Shown in pieces: positions 49,106 to 63,600 of a stretch of 64,000 nt of DNA. The translations under genes were made by a program, and so were the position numbers. Source of the DNA: Phascolomyces articulosus (taxonomy: Eukaryota; Mucoromycota; Mucoromycetes; Mucorales; Lichtheimiaceae); the NCBI GenBank assembly GCA_025677815.1, contig JAIXMP010000007.1:744001-808000 (forward strand), written 5' to 3'. Numbering within the stretch: the stretch's first letter is position 1; every line of letters starts with the position of its first letter. The notes beneath the pieces were generated by a model, which worked only from the letters and a program-made list of their open reading frames with translations, made no database searches and had not been told where the DNA came from.

Positions 49106-50262
49106 TCGGATTTTTGTATTTGATTTTTAAAGTGAAACAGAAGAATGTTTTTATAATTAGTGTTCTTTGATACTTATTTTTTGAACCGATAAGAGCTTAT
49201 TGACGTTCTCATTTAACATAGATAGATCTCCTGCATTATTGTTGATGAAAAAAGGGGAAGAAGAGAGAATACACGAAAGAAATGTCTGGAAGCGTCTTTT
49301 CGTTTCTGTGTGACATTGTGACCTATGGTAAAGAAGATGATAACCAGTAATATATTATTGCCAAACCACCAGCTGGTTGGATCGATTGTTAAACACTTCT
49401 TCTTTCTTTCTTCTTTGGTTTGCTTTCACATACAACCCATTATTTATAAACATGATATCTCATATTTTTATTTCTATATATAAATGACTACTCATTCTTT
49501 GATTATATTAATTGGTTTGTGATAAAATGTGATCATTATTCTCTTGAACTAATGAATCACTTGGCGATCAAAGAGGAGAATATAAAAAAAAATTGCTGAC
49601 TCGGGATAAGACGCCCGACGGCATGGGTACCAATGTACGTTTTGGGAAATACCGGATATCCAATTGTAGTACAGATGTAGCTATTATATAAAGATATAAT
49701 GCAATTCCAGGACACATGCCCTGTTTTTCTTCTACTTTTCACACACCAAAATGTACAAAGTGTTATACTCTACATAAAAGAAAATGCATGAGTTCTAAAA
49801 GTGTAAAGAGTCGGGATTTGTTCAAAAAACTCGATTATTTCCAGTTTAGTGCATGACCGAATTTTTTGGCCTTTTTTCTCCTTTTCCCATTTTCACTTTT
49901 TTCAGTTTTTTTCTTTTCTTTTCAATTATTTACTTACGCGCTTGAAAGCGATATTTTTTTTTTTTGTGTTTTCTTTTATTTCTCTCTTTCTCATATTCTT
50001 TACTTGGTGGTGAATTGTTGTTTTATTTTCATTATTAGTATTAGTGCTATCATTCCTATATGCTCTTATTATCTTATTTCTAAAGTTTTTATTATCTATA
50101 TTCTATTCTATTATTTGATCAATATCTTCTTTTTATAAAAAAAACACCTTATTACTGGTATGATGAATGATTTTCTGTTCTTATATTTATTATTCAAGAT
50201 AATAATACTGACATAAATATTTATAGAACTTTTTTTTTTAAAAAAAAGGATAATACCATAAT

Positions 50263-53200
50263 ATGACTCGACCCAACGAAGGGTCATCTAATAACAAACA
50301 AGGAAGAAGTGTTTTCAACACTCGTAAACGATCCTTATCATCGTCTACTTCATCATCCTCTATAAACACTCCTTCATCCAATTTATTCTCTCCTTCACAA
50401 TCAGCTACATCCAATTCAACATCATCCACTACACGTTCATCCATTGAGACACGTTCATCTCAAAAACGACGACAAACATTACCTAGTAGTGATGATTCTG
50501 ACATGTCATCATCTTCCCCTCAACCTTCCAGTAGTGACAATAGTAGTACGACGAGTGCTACATCTATTCCACAAAGAATATTTGTTCAACGAAATGTTCC
50601 TGCGTTCTTGAATAAACTGTATAGGTATATATAAATATAAACATAACTCTTATCAAAACATAAAGGGATTGAAACTGTACTATTGATATATAATTGTTAC
50701 TGATTCTCTTTTGTCGTTAACTTAGTATGGTCAATGACCCATCCACTGATAATCTTATTCATTGGTCAAAAGATGGTAACTCTTTTATAGGTAAAGGATA
50801 AAAAAAACAAATGAAATCAATTGTTTCATATTCATACTATGATAATGATAATGATACAAGCTATTAAGTCAGTAGTATTTTCAAATATTAACATCCTAGA
50901 CACCTCTTTTTATATAAACAGTGGAAGGTCATGAGCAATTCGCCAAATCAGTTTTACCACGATTTTATAAACACAATACATTTGCTTCGTTTGTACGTCA
51001 GCTCAACATGTACGATTTTCACAAGATTCCACATTTGCAACAAGGTGTCCTGATTAGCGATTCAAAACACGAAAGGTGGGAATTCAGTAACCCAAATTTT
51101 CAACGTGGACGTCCTGAAATGCTTGTTCTTGTGACTCGCAAACGCAATCGAGAAAGAGGCACAGATGATGAAGAAATCAGTTTAGCCTCTCTTGTCAAAG
51201 ATATTGCCGCTATACGTAAACATCAAATCAGTATCAGTAATGAATTACATACAATTCAACAAGATAATGCTGTTCTTTGGGAAGATACACTCACAGCACG
51301 CGAGAAACATCAACGTCACCAGGAAGTGATTGGCAAGATTTTACAGTTTTTAACCATTGTTTTTTCTAATAATGATCGATTACCATCCACAGCAACTTCA
51401 GCGTTTCAACAACAACTAGGGGATAGTATCCAAAATATTAGTAAGCATTCTCAATTATCTTCTTCCTTTACTGGGATCGGTTTGATGGAAGAGCATAGTA
51501 GTAGCAACAAGAACGACCGTCTCGTTATACGTTCTCGACAAAAAAATGATAGTAACAATAGTATCCACAAAAATGATGATCATGACAATATGAAATGTAA
51601 AGGTATCATTTTTAATCTTTGATGTTTTGATTAATGCGTATTATGATTAACCTCATTGTTTTGGTTTCTTTTCCTCATGATGATGTTGACGGGTGGTGAA
51701 GAAAAAGAAATTTGCAAAAAAAAAAAAAAAACAAATATAGCCTATTAACACATCTTTTTTCCTCACCATAATTATTATTACTACTACTATTGCTATGCTT
51801 TGGGGGGGGGAATCATTATAATATATAACGTGATTGACCATTCCATTATCTCTCTTTTTTTAAAAAAAATAATAATAATATTAAATTGCAGCTCCTGCTG
51901 TGTCTCGTCAATTGATCAAGGAAGCAGCAACATTGGCAGGAATGGCAGTTCCTGAAGATAATCCTTCCGTAAAAGATGTACCGGGTAAGTGTTCTTCCCC
52001 AAGCAAAACACTATCAACAATACCCTTTGATATCCTTACTACAGCAAAAGAAAAGTTGTACTTAAGCAGCATTATCAACAATCAATCATCAGCAGGTCCA
52101 ACCATATCTTCTGAGGGTGCTTCTTCTTCAGCAACACTGTCTACCATGAGCACACCATCCACCATCCATAGCATGAATTCTTCTGGTAATACCATAGCAA
52201 CAAGTACCCCTACTTCCACAATATCATTGACATCGACTACATCCATGTCATACCCAGTCCATGTACATCCTCCACCCCCAGCAACAGTAGCAGGACCTAA
52301 TAGGATGAATTTAGCTACAACACAAGGTGGGATAGTATCATCCACACCATTGCCTGCTGTAGCGAATGTACCTTATACAATGCTACATTCAACGGAAGAT
52401 GACAACCATTATGCTCGAACAGGTCCATCCGGTCAAAATAGTGGTATCACAGATATTGAAGGTGGGGCTCAAAGTACAACACAGACGGTTGATACAGCAG
52501 CACGATCTGTTCAAGCGATTGCCCAAGATATTGAGGATCTTCAAGTGAATGTTGAAGCATTGGCAGATGATTTAGGAATAAACCCAGGTCAACTAGTAGG
52601 TAACGGTGACTTTAGTGGATATTATGATCAATTTACAGACGACTATAGTCGTTTGATTGCTTCTGCAACTCAGCATGACCGCAATCAATTATTTGAATTG
52701 GCCAGTCATCGTTATCATTTACAAAAACAGCAACATAATAATAATGGCAACCATCCACCACCACCAACACCTTTTATAAATACCGGCGGTAACAATACTA
52801 ACAATAGTGAAATAAATGGTGTAAGTACTACATATAATACTACCTTTGGTTCATTTCCCTATCATCCTGCCTCTGCCTTTTTACGGCAACATTATCAAAA
52901 CACATCAGATGGTACTGCTATGGCTACTACTGGTGCTAGTACTAATACTATACCACAAAACAAAACGAGTAACAATCTCACAAGATGGAGTACTGACGCA
53001 ACCTATGCCTACAATTTGGCGTGCTCTTTCTTACAGCAACAATTAGCAAATAGGACCATTGCTGCTCGCAGGGCTTGTTCAGCGAGTCGACCCCATCGTG
53101 TCCCATCTCCAGTATTAAGGACAAGTGTTGAATCTTCCTTTTGTACATCGTCTGCTCCATCTTCAGCAATTTCCCAGCAACAACAACAACAACCTGCCAA

Positions 53201-53570
53201 TGGTGTGCAACCGCAGCAACAACAACAACCTGCATTAGTTCCTGTTCCTGTTCCTGTCCCGGTGGCAATGATACCTACAGCAAATAACAGCCAACAAGCA
53301 CAACAATATCAAGCACAATTTGCCCAACAGTTAGCATTACAACAACAACAATTTCCAGTGTTATCGGAAGATTATATGGCATTTTTAACAGCTCAAGCTC
53401 AACAAACGTATGTAGGTATGGCAGCCGCTGCCGCGGCAAATTCAAATAATGTTGTCAGTTCTACTACTGCTACAACTATGAGTGAAATGACAACTTCCAC
53501 CATTGCCCATCCACAGGAATCCCATCCACCTCCAGAATTACCCTCTGAACAAACACGAAAGCATCAGTAA
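50263..53570 (+). CDS. Heat-shock-factor-type transcription factor
   Basis: Four exons, 50263-50624, 50726-50790, 50922-51602 and 51892-53570, giving 928 residues. A Ser-rich tail of about 100 residues leads into the HSF DNA-binding domain at about 104-215: V-P-A-F-L-N-K-L-Y, L-I-H-W-S-K-D-G-N-S-F, then FAKSVLPRFYKHNTFASFVR with Q-L-N-M-Y-D-F-H-K. A charged coiled coil (about 228-295) fits the HR-A/B trimerisation region. The last 560 residues are Gln-, Ser-, Thr- and Asn-rich with poly-Gln, like an activation domain. Relatives are Hsf1 and the Skn7/Sfl1 group; the linker S-D-S-K-H-E-R-W-E-F fits either Hsf1 or Sfl1, so the exact subgroup is not claimed. The third intron (289 bases) is unusually long. 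Confidence 0.88.
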
Positions 53571-56500
53571 TAATCATCTTCCCCAAATGCATTTCTTCTA
53601 CCATTTTATGTAAAAAGATATATATATATATATATGTTATATAACGTATTATTCATCCATTTCATATACATCTATTATCATTACTATAACTACTACGTAC
53701 TATTACTTTTTCGTTCAAAATTTAACAAAAAAAACCTTCCTTTCGTTTTTCTTTTGTGTTTTCTTATATATGGCTTTTTTTTAGCGTTGTTGTATTTGAC
53801 TTTATTTTTTTTTAACATAACATAAACATATACCAAAAAAAAATACATTCATTTCATTCTTATATGTATCTATGACCAACTTTTTTTTTTCTTTCAATAA
53901 TACTTTTTTTTTTTTTTTTTTTACTTTTATACCATTTTCTTTCCCCGTCTTTTTCTTAATGAAGCAATTCACCAAAAGATAAGACTCGGTTAAACGATTA
54001 ATAGTGAATTGTTATCATCTTGGTAATTCCATTTATCGGAATTTGATTTCACATTGACATGACAACAAGGTTGTACAATGTTATAATTTTCAATTTGACA
54101 TGCGAAGGGTATATTTCTGTGTTTTCTACTGGACTTCTATACTTTTTTGCGTTTGTTATCTTTAGTTTCTCACAGAATCAATGGTTCTTCTTTATGACTT
54201 TCGAGAAGTCTACCTAATAAGTCCTTATAATATATCAAAAGAGATAACATAAATGTGATATAATATAGATTTTTTATATTTTTTTTAAAGTTACTCTGAA
54301 TAAGGATATTTTTGTTACAAATATTGAAATCATCCCATTCCATTCTATTATATAAATATGAAATCATCATATCATTTTATATTCATGAATTTTTAGTGTT
54401 TCAAAAACGTTATATTATAACTATATATATGAATAGAAGGGTGAGTATTTTTATATTATATATAAAAAAAGAATAATAATATATATGGCTCTATTAATAT
54501 ATTATATATAAACACACACCTAACTTTTTACTAATAAGTATTATATTAGGATCCACCATTTTGGCTGATGTTTTTTTTTTTTTTTGCAAGCATGACTTTC
54601 ATGTGATTGTTTCAATCTTTTTTTTTATTACTTCAAATTTAGTAGTAGATATATAAACATAATTACATTTCAGTCTAAAATGAAAAATACCTTCCCAACA
54701 AATATGATCATGGATTTTTTTTTTCGCACGGAAAATAAATAAATGATCCAATACTAAGATATAACATGTACCATTAAAATAAACAAATGATCGGATGCTA
54801 CCGACTAAATATGCCGATTACATTTGAAAATTGAAACTGAAAGATTATTGGTTAATAATACTGAATTCATGTACATAAAAGGCAAAAAAATATAGTTTAC
54901 CATGATCCTCTACTATTAGAACCCATGTTTCATCCAAGAGCTTCTTTTATCTACTAAATAATGATCCACCAACCATAAACAAGACAGAAAGTGAGTAATA
55001 AGGAATTTGATACAAACAAAAGAAGTCTATGGTTTTTGGTCCGGGTTATCGGATAAAGTAAATGGATGGCTGTTTGTCGGACAATCTTACTTTTTGAAAG
55101 CTTCTCTATTTGGTTTGCGTGGGGATGACTGTCAATAAAATGGAGTACCAAGTACTTCCTCATATGTCACTTGATGCAACATCAATCCATTAAAGGTAAA
55201 TTCATTCATGAAATGTGGTGTAGAATGAGTTCTTATCTAACTATCTATAAACGTATTCCAAACTATGGCTATTGATAGATCCTACGAAAAGTATATGTTG
55301 TTTTCTTTTCAATCGATCATGGTAGTAGCAGTCTTTTTTTTTTCACTAAAGTTTAAACCAAGTTGATAGAATAGAATATAATGAGTATAGTAGTCACTGT
55401 GGTTACCTATAAGGGGCAATGTAAAACCGATCGAAAGGAAGCATGCGTAGTAGTAGTAGTAGTAGTATGATATATGTTGAGAATCATGAACTACCAAAAA
55501 AGGTGGTATATAATAGGAGGATGTGAATAGTTGTTTCAATTTTGATCATCATTTATTATTATTGTTTTCTACCAATTATGAAAAAAAGAAAAAAGGAAAA
55601 AAAAAAAAAACAATTTCAACATTGGATCAATTTATATAAAAACTTTATCTATCATCACGTTTAATAAACAATCATGATGATATAATCCCATTGTTGATTT
55701 GTTATTATGTATGTATTGTATGACGATGACCGAAATACTAATAGCAATAGATAGAAACGAGTGTTGTTATAGGATGACTTAATCAAATATAAAAGCGCGG
55801 GGTAAGAAAAAAGATGAATGGGGGGGGAAGAGAGGAATTGATAAATGTTATAAGTCAAGTTCCGGTAAGAAATTGTTACACTCACGCAGAACACTGATGA
55901 TTATTTCCCGCAATGATTTTATTTTACGTTATCTAAACACTGGAAAAACGATATCTAAGCTTCTTTATATAAAAGACCGAAGATCTTTATCATCTTTTTT
56001 ATTCATCTATAAAATCTTTTTTTTTTGAAGATGATTTTAATAAAAGAAAAAATGATGGGAATATAGATAAAACAACAAGTACATAGGATGAAGTATAATC
56101 ATTATCGTCATCAAATCAACATCTGAAAAAAAACCAAAAGAGAGTTCCCCGCATCATTTTACATAACCTACACACGGTCTCCTTAAGCTTTTGGCCCGTG
56201 ATAATGAAATATATTACGTTTGTGTGTAGTTATACAAAAACGAAAATTATTCATTATCATCATCCGACCCTTAACGACTGATAAGAAATTCTGACATTTG
56301 ATTGGCTGTCTAAATCAAAGGAATCTCGTATCACTCTATAACTCAGAAAAATAATATAATAGAATCATCACAAAACTGGATAATATACCATAAACGCTAA
56401 CTTTGTGTTCAATTTCCATATATCATCAACAGCATCATCATCATCATCATCATTATCATGAACATTATCAACAACATCACCATCATTCATTCCATCCCAA

Positions 56501-57684
56501 CTTTATAAACTTCTCCCTTTTCCCTCCCCCAATTTTGCCACTATGCAGAAAAAAAAAACTTGTCACATCTTTTTTTTTATTATTCAATAATGTTGCATTT
56601 CCCGAAAGTAACCGATAAGAAATTCAATACTTGAAAAAGGGAGTTTATTGTTATATTTGAAATGATCTATAGATATAGAGATCAATATATAAAAAAAAAG
56701 AAACCATATAAAAATACAAAGATATACTCTCTGTTCTGTTTCCATATTAGTAAAATTAAAACTACTGTAAACTAACAAGAAGTTTTGTAAAACCAATTTG
56801 TTGTTGGACGATCATTGAAACTATGACGTGGAGATAAGGAAGAACAAAGGATTCGTTTCGTTCGGAAAACTGGGATGATTAACGTTTATAGAAGTTTGAA
56901 TGGAGAGCTTCATAAAAGGTATTCGGAGATAAAAACCAATACTTGACTTTTGGTTGGTGCATGATAAGATGGGAGATAACACATTCCGAATACGGGTTAA
57001 AGGGCGATTTGTTAAGCGCTTCTCCCTTCCAGAGTCAAACAGAAAAAAAAAATCACCCCCAATTCACATGTGTAAAATAATAAAAAATAATCAAATAGTA
57101 AATACAACGTCAGAAACGATCTTTTTATAGGGTGTGAAAAATGTTATTTATTTAAGTTATAATATAGACAAGTGGGTCGTCGTACAATTAAGTGTCAGCA
57201 AAAAAATAGTATGTAATAATATATACCATATTCAATAAATATGAACTTACACACACATGTGATCTCAGTAGTTGGAAAGAGATCAAGAAGAAGATGTTAT
57301 CATTGGTTATTCGACATCCGAGATAAGGAAACCCTCATCCGGGATTATCGTAAAGCCAGCAAAGGCAAAATTCGAAAAATCCGGATCTAATAAAGAGCCC
57401 ATCCATCTTTCAATTTTTTTCGTTTTCTTTCTTGCTGCGTCTTTCTCTTTTACTTCTTTTTTAATAGATCAAAAACCCCCCCTCTCTCTTCTTCTTCATT
57501 GTGTCTATTTCTTTTTCTTTTTTTTCTTCTTGTTCTATTATATCATATATTCCCCCACCTTTCAATTTCATTTTCCCATCTTATACATACAACAATCTTA
57601 AAGACTTTTTAAAGCAGCTTTCTTATTTATCACTGTACATACACAGCATCTACATATATATCTTTTTATTTTCCAGAAATCATC
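53571..57684. promoter_or_regulatory. 4.1-kb spacer with glutamate synthase promoter
   Basis: No credible gene. T-runs, TA runs (about 53619-53635) and trinucleotide repeats are present. The last 300 bases before the ATG are strongly C/T-rich (about 57400-57680), as expected for the leader and promoter of a well-expressed gene. An A/G-rich frame at about 57272-57430 is considered 5' leader or upstream sequence rather than a gene. No transposon was recognised. Confidence 0.4.
55447..55467. repeat. (GTA)7 microsatellite
   Basis: Seven GTA units in the spacer upstream of the glutamate synthase gene. A similar (ATC)n tract lies at about 56433-56453. Confidence 0.85.
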
Positions 57685-60600
57685 ATGTCGATTAATACTA
57701 TTACATCTACTCCCAAGAACACTTCATGGGCAGAATCTATTCCAGCCGCACAAGGTCTTTACAATCCAGAATATGAAAAAGACGCATGTGGTGTCGGTTT
57801 TATGGTACATGTCAAAGGTCAACGTTCTCACAAGATCTTGTCCGATGCTAGCAACATTCTTTGCAATATGACACATAGAGGCGCTAGTGGTGCCGATATT
57901 CGTGATGGTGATGGTGCTGGTGTCATGACTGGCATTCCACATCAATTTTTCGTCAATGAAACTACACGTGAATTGGGTATTCAATTACCTCAAGAAGGTC
58001 ATTATGCTGTAGGCAACTTATTCATGAAGGGTGATCCTGAAACAGTTAGTGAATCGAAGCGCGTATTTGAAGAAATGGCAACTGCTTTGCATTTGAAGGT
58101 TTTAGGATGGCGTTCTGTCCCACGTGATTCTACCATTCTGGGTCCTGCTGCCAAGAGTAAGGAACCCGCTATTGAACAACCATTCGTCGTGCTGGCTCAA
58201 GACGAATTTGATGAACGCTATTTTGAGCGTCAACTTTATGTTTTGCGCAAGCATGCTACTCATACCCTTACCATGGCGAAGTGGTTCTATGTCTGTTCAC
58301 TTTCTAACAAGAATATCGTTTACAAGGGTCAATTGACACCTCGTCAAGTGTATCAATACTTTTATGATTTGACCAATGTTCAATATACTACTCATTTCGC
58401 TCTTGTCCATTCTCGTTTCTCTACAAATACTTTCCCTTCATGGGATCGTGCTCAACCTATGCGTTGGTGTGCTCACAATGGTAAATATATATATACTTTT
58501 CTTTTATTTGAGAGGTCATTCAGGATGGATTTTTTTTTTTTGGGAGATGGATATGAAACAATAGGAATAGTAATATGATCAAATAATATAAACTGATGAA
58601 TATATATATATATATATTTTCATCAGGTGAAATTAATACTCTTCGTGGTAACAAGAATTGGATGCGCTCGCGTGAAGGTGTCATGCAATCCGATAAGTTT
58701 GGAGATGAGCTTGAATTACTTTATCCTATCATTGAAGAAGGTGGTTCCGATTCCGCTGCTTTTGATAACGTGCTTGAATTGTTGGTCATCAACGGTGTTT
58801 TGACTATGCCTGAAGCAGTCATGATGATGATTCCTTCCGCATGGCAAAACAATGAACAAATGGCTCCTGAAATGAAGGCCTTTTACCAATGGGCTGGTTC
58901 TTTGATGGAACCATGGGATGGTCCTGCTTTATTCACTTTCTCTGATGGTCGTTACTGTGGTGCCAACTTGGATCGTAATGGTTTACGTCCTTGTCGTTAC
59001 TATTTGACTACCGATGATATCATGATCTGTGCTTCTGAAGTCGGTACTGTCTATGTCGATCAAGACACAATCAAGGAAAAGGGTCGTTTGCAACCTGGTC
59101 GTATGCTTTTGGTTGATACTGTCGAAGGTGTCATTGTCGATGATAAGCAACTTAAGGCTGAAACTGCTGCCAAATGCAACTTTACCGAATGGATCAAGAA
59201 CCAACGTATTACTTTACCTGAAGTCGTTGAAAAGGCCAACGCTGTTAAACCCTTTGAATCCAAGTTGGATGAATCCACCGTTCAAACTGATCCTCGTCTT
59301 AAGGCCTTTGGTTATACTTTGGAACAACTTAACTTGATCATGGTGCCTATGGCCTCTACTGGCAAGGAAGCTCTTGGTTCCATGGGTAACGATGCTGCTC
59401 TTGCTTGTTTGGCTGAACAACCTCGTCTTATCTATGAATACTTCCGTGAACTTTTCGCTCAAGTTACCAATCCTCCTATCGGTAAGTTATTTTATATATA
59501 TATATATGCAGAAAAATAAAGAAAGGAAGGGAGTGAATAAAGGGGAATAATGTGACTAATGGATAATATGATTTGGTAAATAGATCCTATTCGTGAAGAA
59601 ATTGTCATGTCACTTGAATGTTCTGTTGGCCCTGAAGGCAACATTTTGGAAATGAACGAGTCACAAGCTCATCGTTTGAACCTTAAGTCTCCTATTTTGT
59701 CAATGGAAGAATTAAACGCAGTCAAATCGATGGACCAATTCTATCCTGATTGGAAGGTTGCCACCATTGATATCACTTTTGCCAAGTCCGACGGTGTTCA
59801 AGGCTATGTTCAAGCTTTGGAACGTGTCTGCACTGAAGTTTCCTCTGTTATTGAACAAGGTTACAAGGTTGTTGTCTTGTCCGATCGTGCTGTCAATGCT
59901 GATCGTGTTGCCATTTCTTCCTTGATTGCTGCCGGTGGTGTTCATCACCATTTGGTTCGTAGCAAGCAACGTAGTCGTGTCGCCTTGATGGTTGAAACCG
60001 CCGAAGCTCGTGAAGTCCACCACTTCTGTGTCTTGCTTGGTTATGGTGTTGATGCCGTCTGCCCTTACTTGGTCATGGAAACCATGTTGAAGTTGCACCG
60101 TGAAAACGCTGTTGCTGAAGGTCTTACTCCTGTCAAATTGGTCAACAACTTCAAGAATGGTATTGACAATGGTATCCACAAGGTCATGTCCAAGATGGGT
60201 ATTTCTACCTTGGCTTCTTACAAGGGTGCTCAAATCTTTGAAGCTCTTGGTGTCGATGATACAGTTATTGCTCGCTGTTTCTCTGGTACTGCTTCCCGTA
60301 TCAAGGGTGCCACTTTTGACATTTTCGCTTTGGATGCTTTGACTTTGCACGAAGCTGGTTTCCCTAGCCGTAACACTGTTCAACCCGTGACTTTGCCTGA
60401 ATCTGGTGAATACCACTGGCGTAACGGTGGTGAACCTCATGTCACTGACCCTATGGGTGTTGCCAACTTGCAAGACGCTGTTCGTCAAAAGAACCAAAGC
60501 TCATGGGATGCTTACACTCGCAATGCCTATGAAGCCATCAAGAAGTGTACTCTTCGTGGTATGCTCGAATTTGACTTTGAAAACGCCAAACCTGTTCCTG

Positions 60601-63600
60601 TTGAAGAAGTTGAAGACTGGACCAACATTGTCAAGCGTTTCGTCACTGGTGCCATGTCTTATGGTTCTATTTCTATGGAAGCCCACTCTTCCTTGGCTAT
60701 TGCCATGAACCGCCTTGGTGGTAAATCCAACACTGGTGAAGGTGGTGAAAAGCCCGAACGTTCTTTACCATTAGAAAATGGAGATACCATGCGCTCTGCT
60801 ATCAAGCAAGTTGCTTCTGGTCGTTTCGGTGTTACCAGTTTCTACTTGTCTGATTCTAATGAATTGCAAATTAAGATGGCTCAAGGTGCCAAACCTGGTG
60901 AAGGTGGTGAATTAGCTGGTGGTAAGGTTTCTGAAGAAATTGCAAGCACCCGTAAGACTACTCCTGTAAGTATCTGTAATTATTATTATTTTGAGGGAAG
61001 AAAAGAAAAACGAGAGGGATTATATATATATTGAACGTTGGGTGTCTAATAATGTATTACAATTTAATCTAGGGTATTGGTCTTATTTCACCTCCTCCTC
61101 ATCACGATATTTACTCCATTGAAGATTTGAAGCAACTTATTTATGATTTGAAGTGTTCCAACCCACGTGCTCGTGTTTCCGTCAAACTTGTCTCTGAAGT
61201 CGGTGTTGGTATTGTTGCTTCTGGTGTCGCCAAGGCTCGTGCCGATCACATCTTGATCTCTGGTCACGATGGTGGTACTGGTGCTTCCCGTTGGACTGGT
61301 ATCAAGTATGCCGGTTTGCCTTGGGAATTGGGTCTTGCAGAAACTCATCAAACTTTGGTCTTGAACGATTTGCGTGGTCGTGTCATTGTTCAAACTGATG
61401 GTCAAATCAAAACTGGTCGCGATGCTATTATTGCTTGTTTGCTTGGTGCTGAAGAATGGGGTTTCGCTACTACTCCTTTGATTGCTCTTGGTTGTACCAT
61501 GATGCGCAAGTGTCACTTGGTTAGTTACAATTAATTCTATTTTTATGCATATTATAATTGTTATTTTTTTTTCGTACACTAACCAAATATTATTTTTATT
61601 CTTCTTCTTCTAGAACACTTGTCCCGTTGGTATTGCTACTCAAGATCCTGAATTGCGTGCCAAATTCCAAGGTAAACCTGAACACGTTGTTAACTTCTTC
61701 TACTACCTTGCTGAAGAAATGCGTTCCATCATGGCCAAGCTTGGTTTCCGTACCATCAACGAAATGGTTGGTCACGCTGAACTTTTGCGCGTCAACGAAT
61801 CTCTTCGTACTTTCAAGACTGCCAACTTGGATTTGAGCCCTATCCTTACACCTGCCTCTTCTCTTCGCCCAGGTGTTGCCAACGTTTGTGTTACCAAGCA
61901 ACGCCACAATTTGCACACTCGTTTGGATAACTTCTTTGTTGATGAAGCTGAAGCTGCCTTGACCAACAAGGAAAAGGTTCGCATTGAAGCTGATGTTGTC
62001 AACACTGATCGTGCTCTTGGTACCACCTTGTCTTACAACGTATCCAAGCGTCACGGTGAAGCTGGTTTGCCCGATGATACCATTCACATCAACTTGAAGG
62101 GTTCTGCCGGTCAATCCTTGGGTGCTTTCTTGGCCCCTGGTATCTTCTTTGAATTGGAAGGTGATGCTAACGATTATGTTGGTAAGGGTCTTTCTGGTGG
62201 TAAGATTGCTATCTATCCTCCCAAGACTGCTTTGTTCAAGTCTGAAGAAAACGTCATTGTTGGTAACGTCTGTTTGTACGGTGCCACCTTTGGTCGTGCT
62301 TACTTCCGTGGTATTGCTGCCGAACGTTTCTGTGTTCGTAATTCTGGTGCATCCGCTGTCTGTGAAGGTGTTGGTGATCACGGTTGTGAATACATGACTG
62401 GTGGTCGTGTTGTTATTCTTGGTAGCACTGGTCGTAACTTTGCTGCTGGTATGTCTGGTGGTATTGCTTACGTTTTGGACTTGGAAGGCAACTTTAAGGA
62501 AAATGTCAACAAGGAAATGGTTGAACTCGAAACTGTCAACGATCCTGAACGTGTTGCTGAATTGCGCGATTTGATCGAAGATCATCGTCACTACACTGGT
62601 TCCGAAATTGCCGACCGTGTCCTCAAGAACTTCAACACTTACTTGCCCAAGTTCGTTATGGTTATGCCCATTGAATACCGTAACTTGCTCATGAAGGCTC
62701 GTGCTGAAAAGGAAGCTGCTGCCCAAGAAAAGAAGGTTGAAGAAGCTCCCAAGTGTGAACACAAGCCTGTTGAAGCTGCTATTGAAGATGTTGAAGATAG
62801 CATGTTGGATGAAAAGTCAATTTTGGAACGCCGTGCCAAGTTGGATAAGATCCGTGGTTTCATTAAGTACAAGAGACGTGGTGAACATTACCGTAATGCC
62901 AAGAAGCGTGCTGGTGATTGGGAGGAAATTAACAACCGTATGACCCGTCCTGAATTGCATGAACAAGCCGCTCGTTGTATGGACTGTGGTATTCCTTTCT
63001 GTCAATCTGATACTGGTTGCCCTATCGGTAACGTTATCCCCAAGTGGAACGAACTTGTCTACAAGGATAACTGGCAACAAGCTTTGGATCGTTTGGTTAT
63101 GACCAACAACTTCCCTGAGTTCACTGGTCGTGTCTGCCCTGCTCCTTGTGAATCTTCTTGTACTCTTGGTATTAGCGAACCTGCTGTTGCCATCAAGAGT
63201 ATCGAATGTGCCATTATTGACCGTGGTTTCGAAGAAGGTTGGATCGTCCCCAACCCTCCCAAGCAACGCACTGGCAAGAAGATTGCCATTATTGGTTCAG
63301 GTCCTGCTGGTCTTGCTGCTGCTGATCAATTGAACAAGGCTGGTCATTTGGTTACCGTCTATGACCGTAACGACCGTATTGGTGGTCTTTTGATGTATGG
63401 TATTCCCAACATGAAGCTTGACAAGAAGATTGTCCAACGCCGTATTGACTTGCTTGCTGCTGAAGGTATTACCTTTGTTCCTAATGCTCACGTTGGTGTT
63501 GATGTCGATGCTGCTGCCTTGCGCGACAACAACGATGCATTGATTGTTGCTACTGGTGCCACCTGGCCCCGTGATTTGAAGATTCCTGGCCGTGAGTCCA

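Larger units (their letters stand above)
45925..50262. other. 4.3-kb stretch without a convincing gene
   Basis: Longest gap in the window between gene models. It is AT-rich throughout. Items inside: an A-run at 46003-46028, a 12-bp-stem inverted repeat at 47183-47212, a weak small-gene candidate at about 48089-48456 with a TATAAA word near 48007, an alternating purine-pyrimidine tract at 49080-49105, and a 22-codon frame at 49282. The last kilobase (about 49.3-50.26 kb) is T/C-rich and probably serves as promoter and leader of the HSF gene. No tRNA or transposon was recognised. Confidence 0.4.

Noticed and set aside
57272..57601. Plus-strand frame of 109 codons just before the glutamate synthase gene
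   Set aside because: Its second half is only T/C-rich low-complexity sequence, and it sits where the promoter and leader are expected.
61596..62762. Long minus-strand open frame of 388 codons inside the glutamate synthase gene
   Set aside because: It mirrors the strongly biased codons of the sense gene, which avoid antisense stops; its product is Thr/Asn/Val-rich with no motif. Similar antisense frames at 59712-60497 and 62817-63266 have the same cause.
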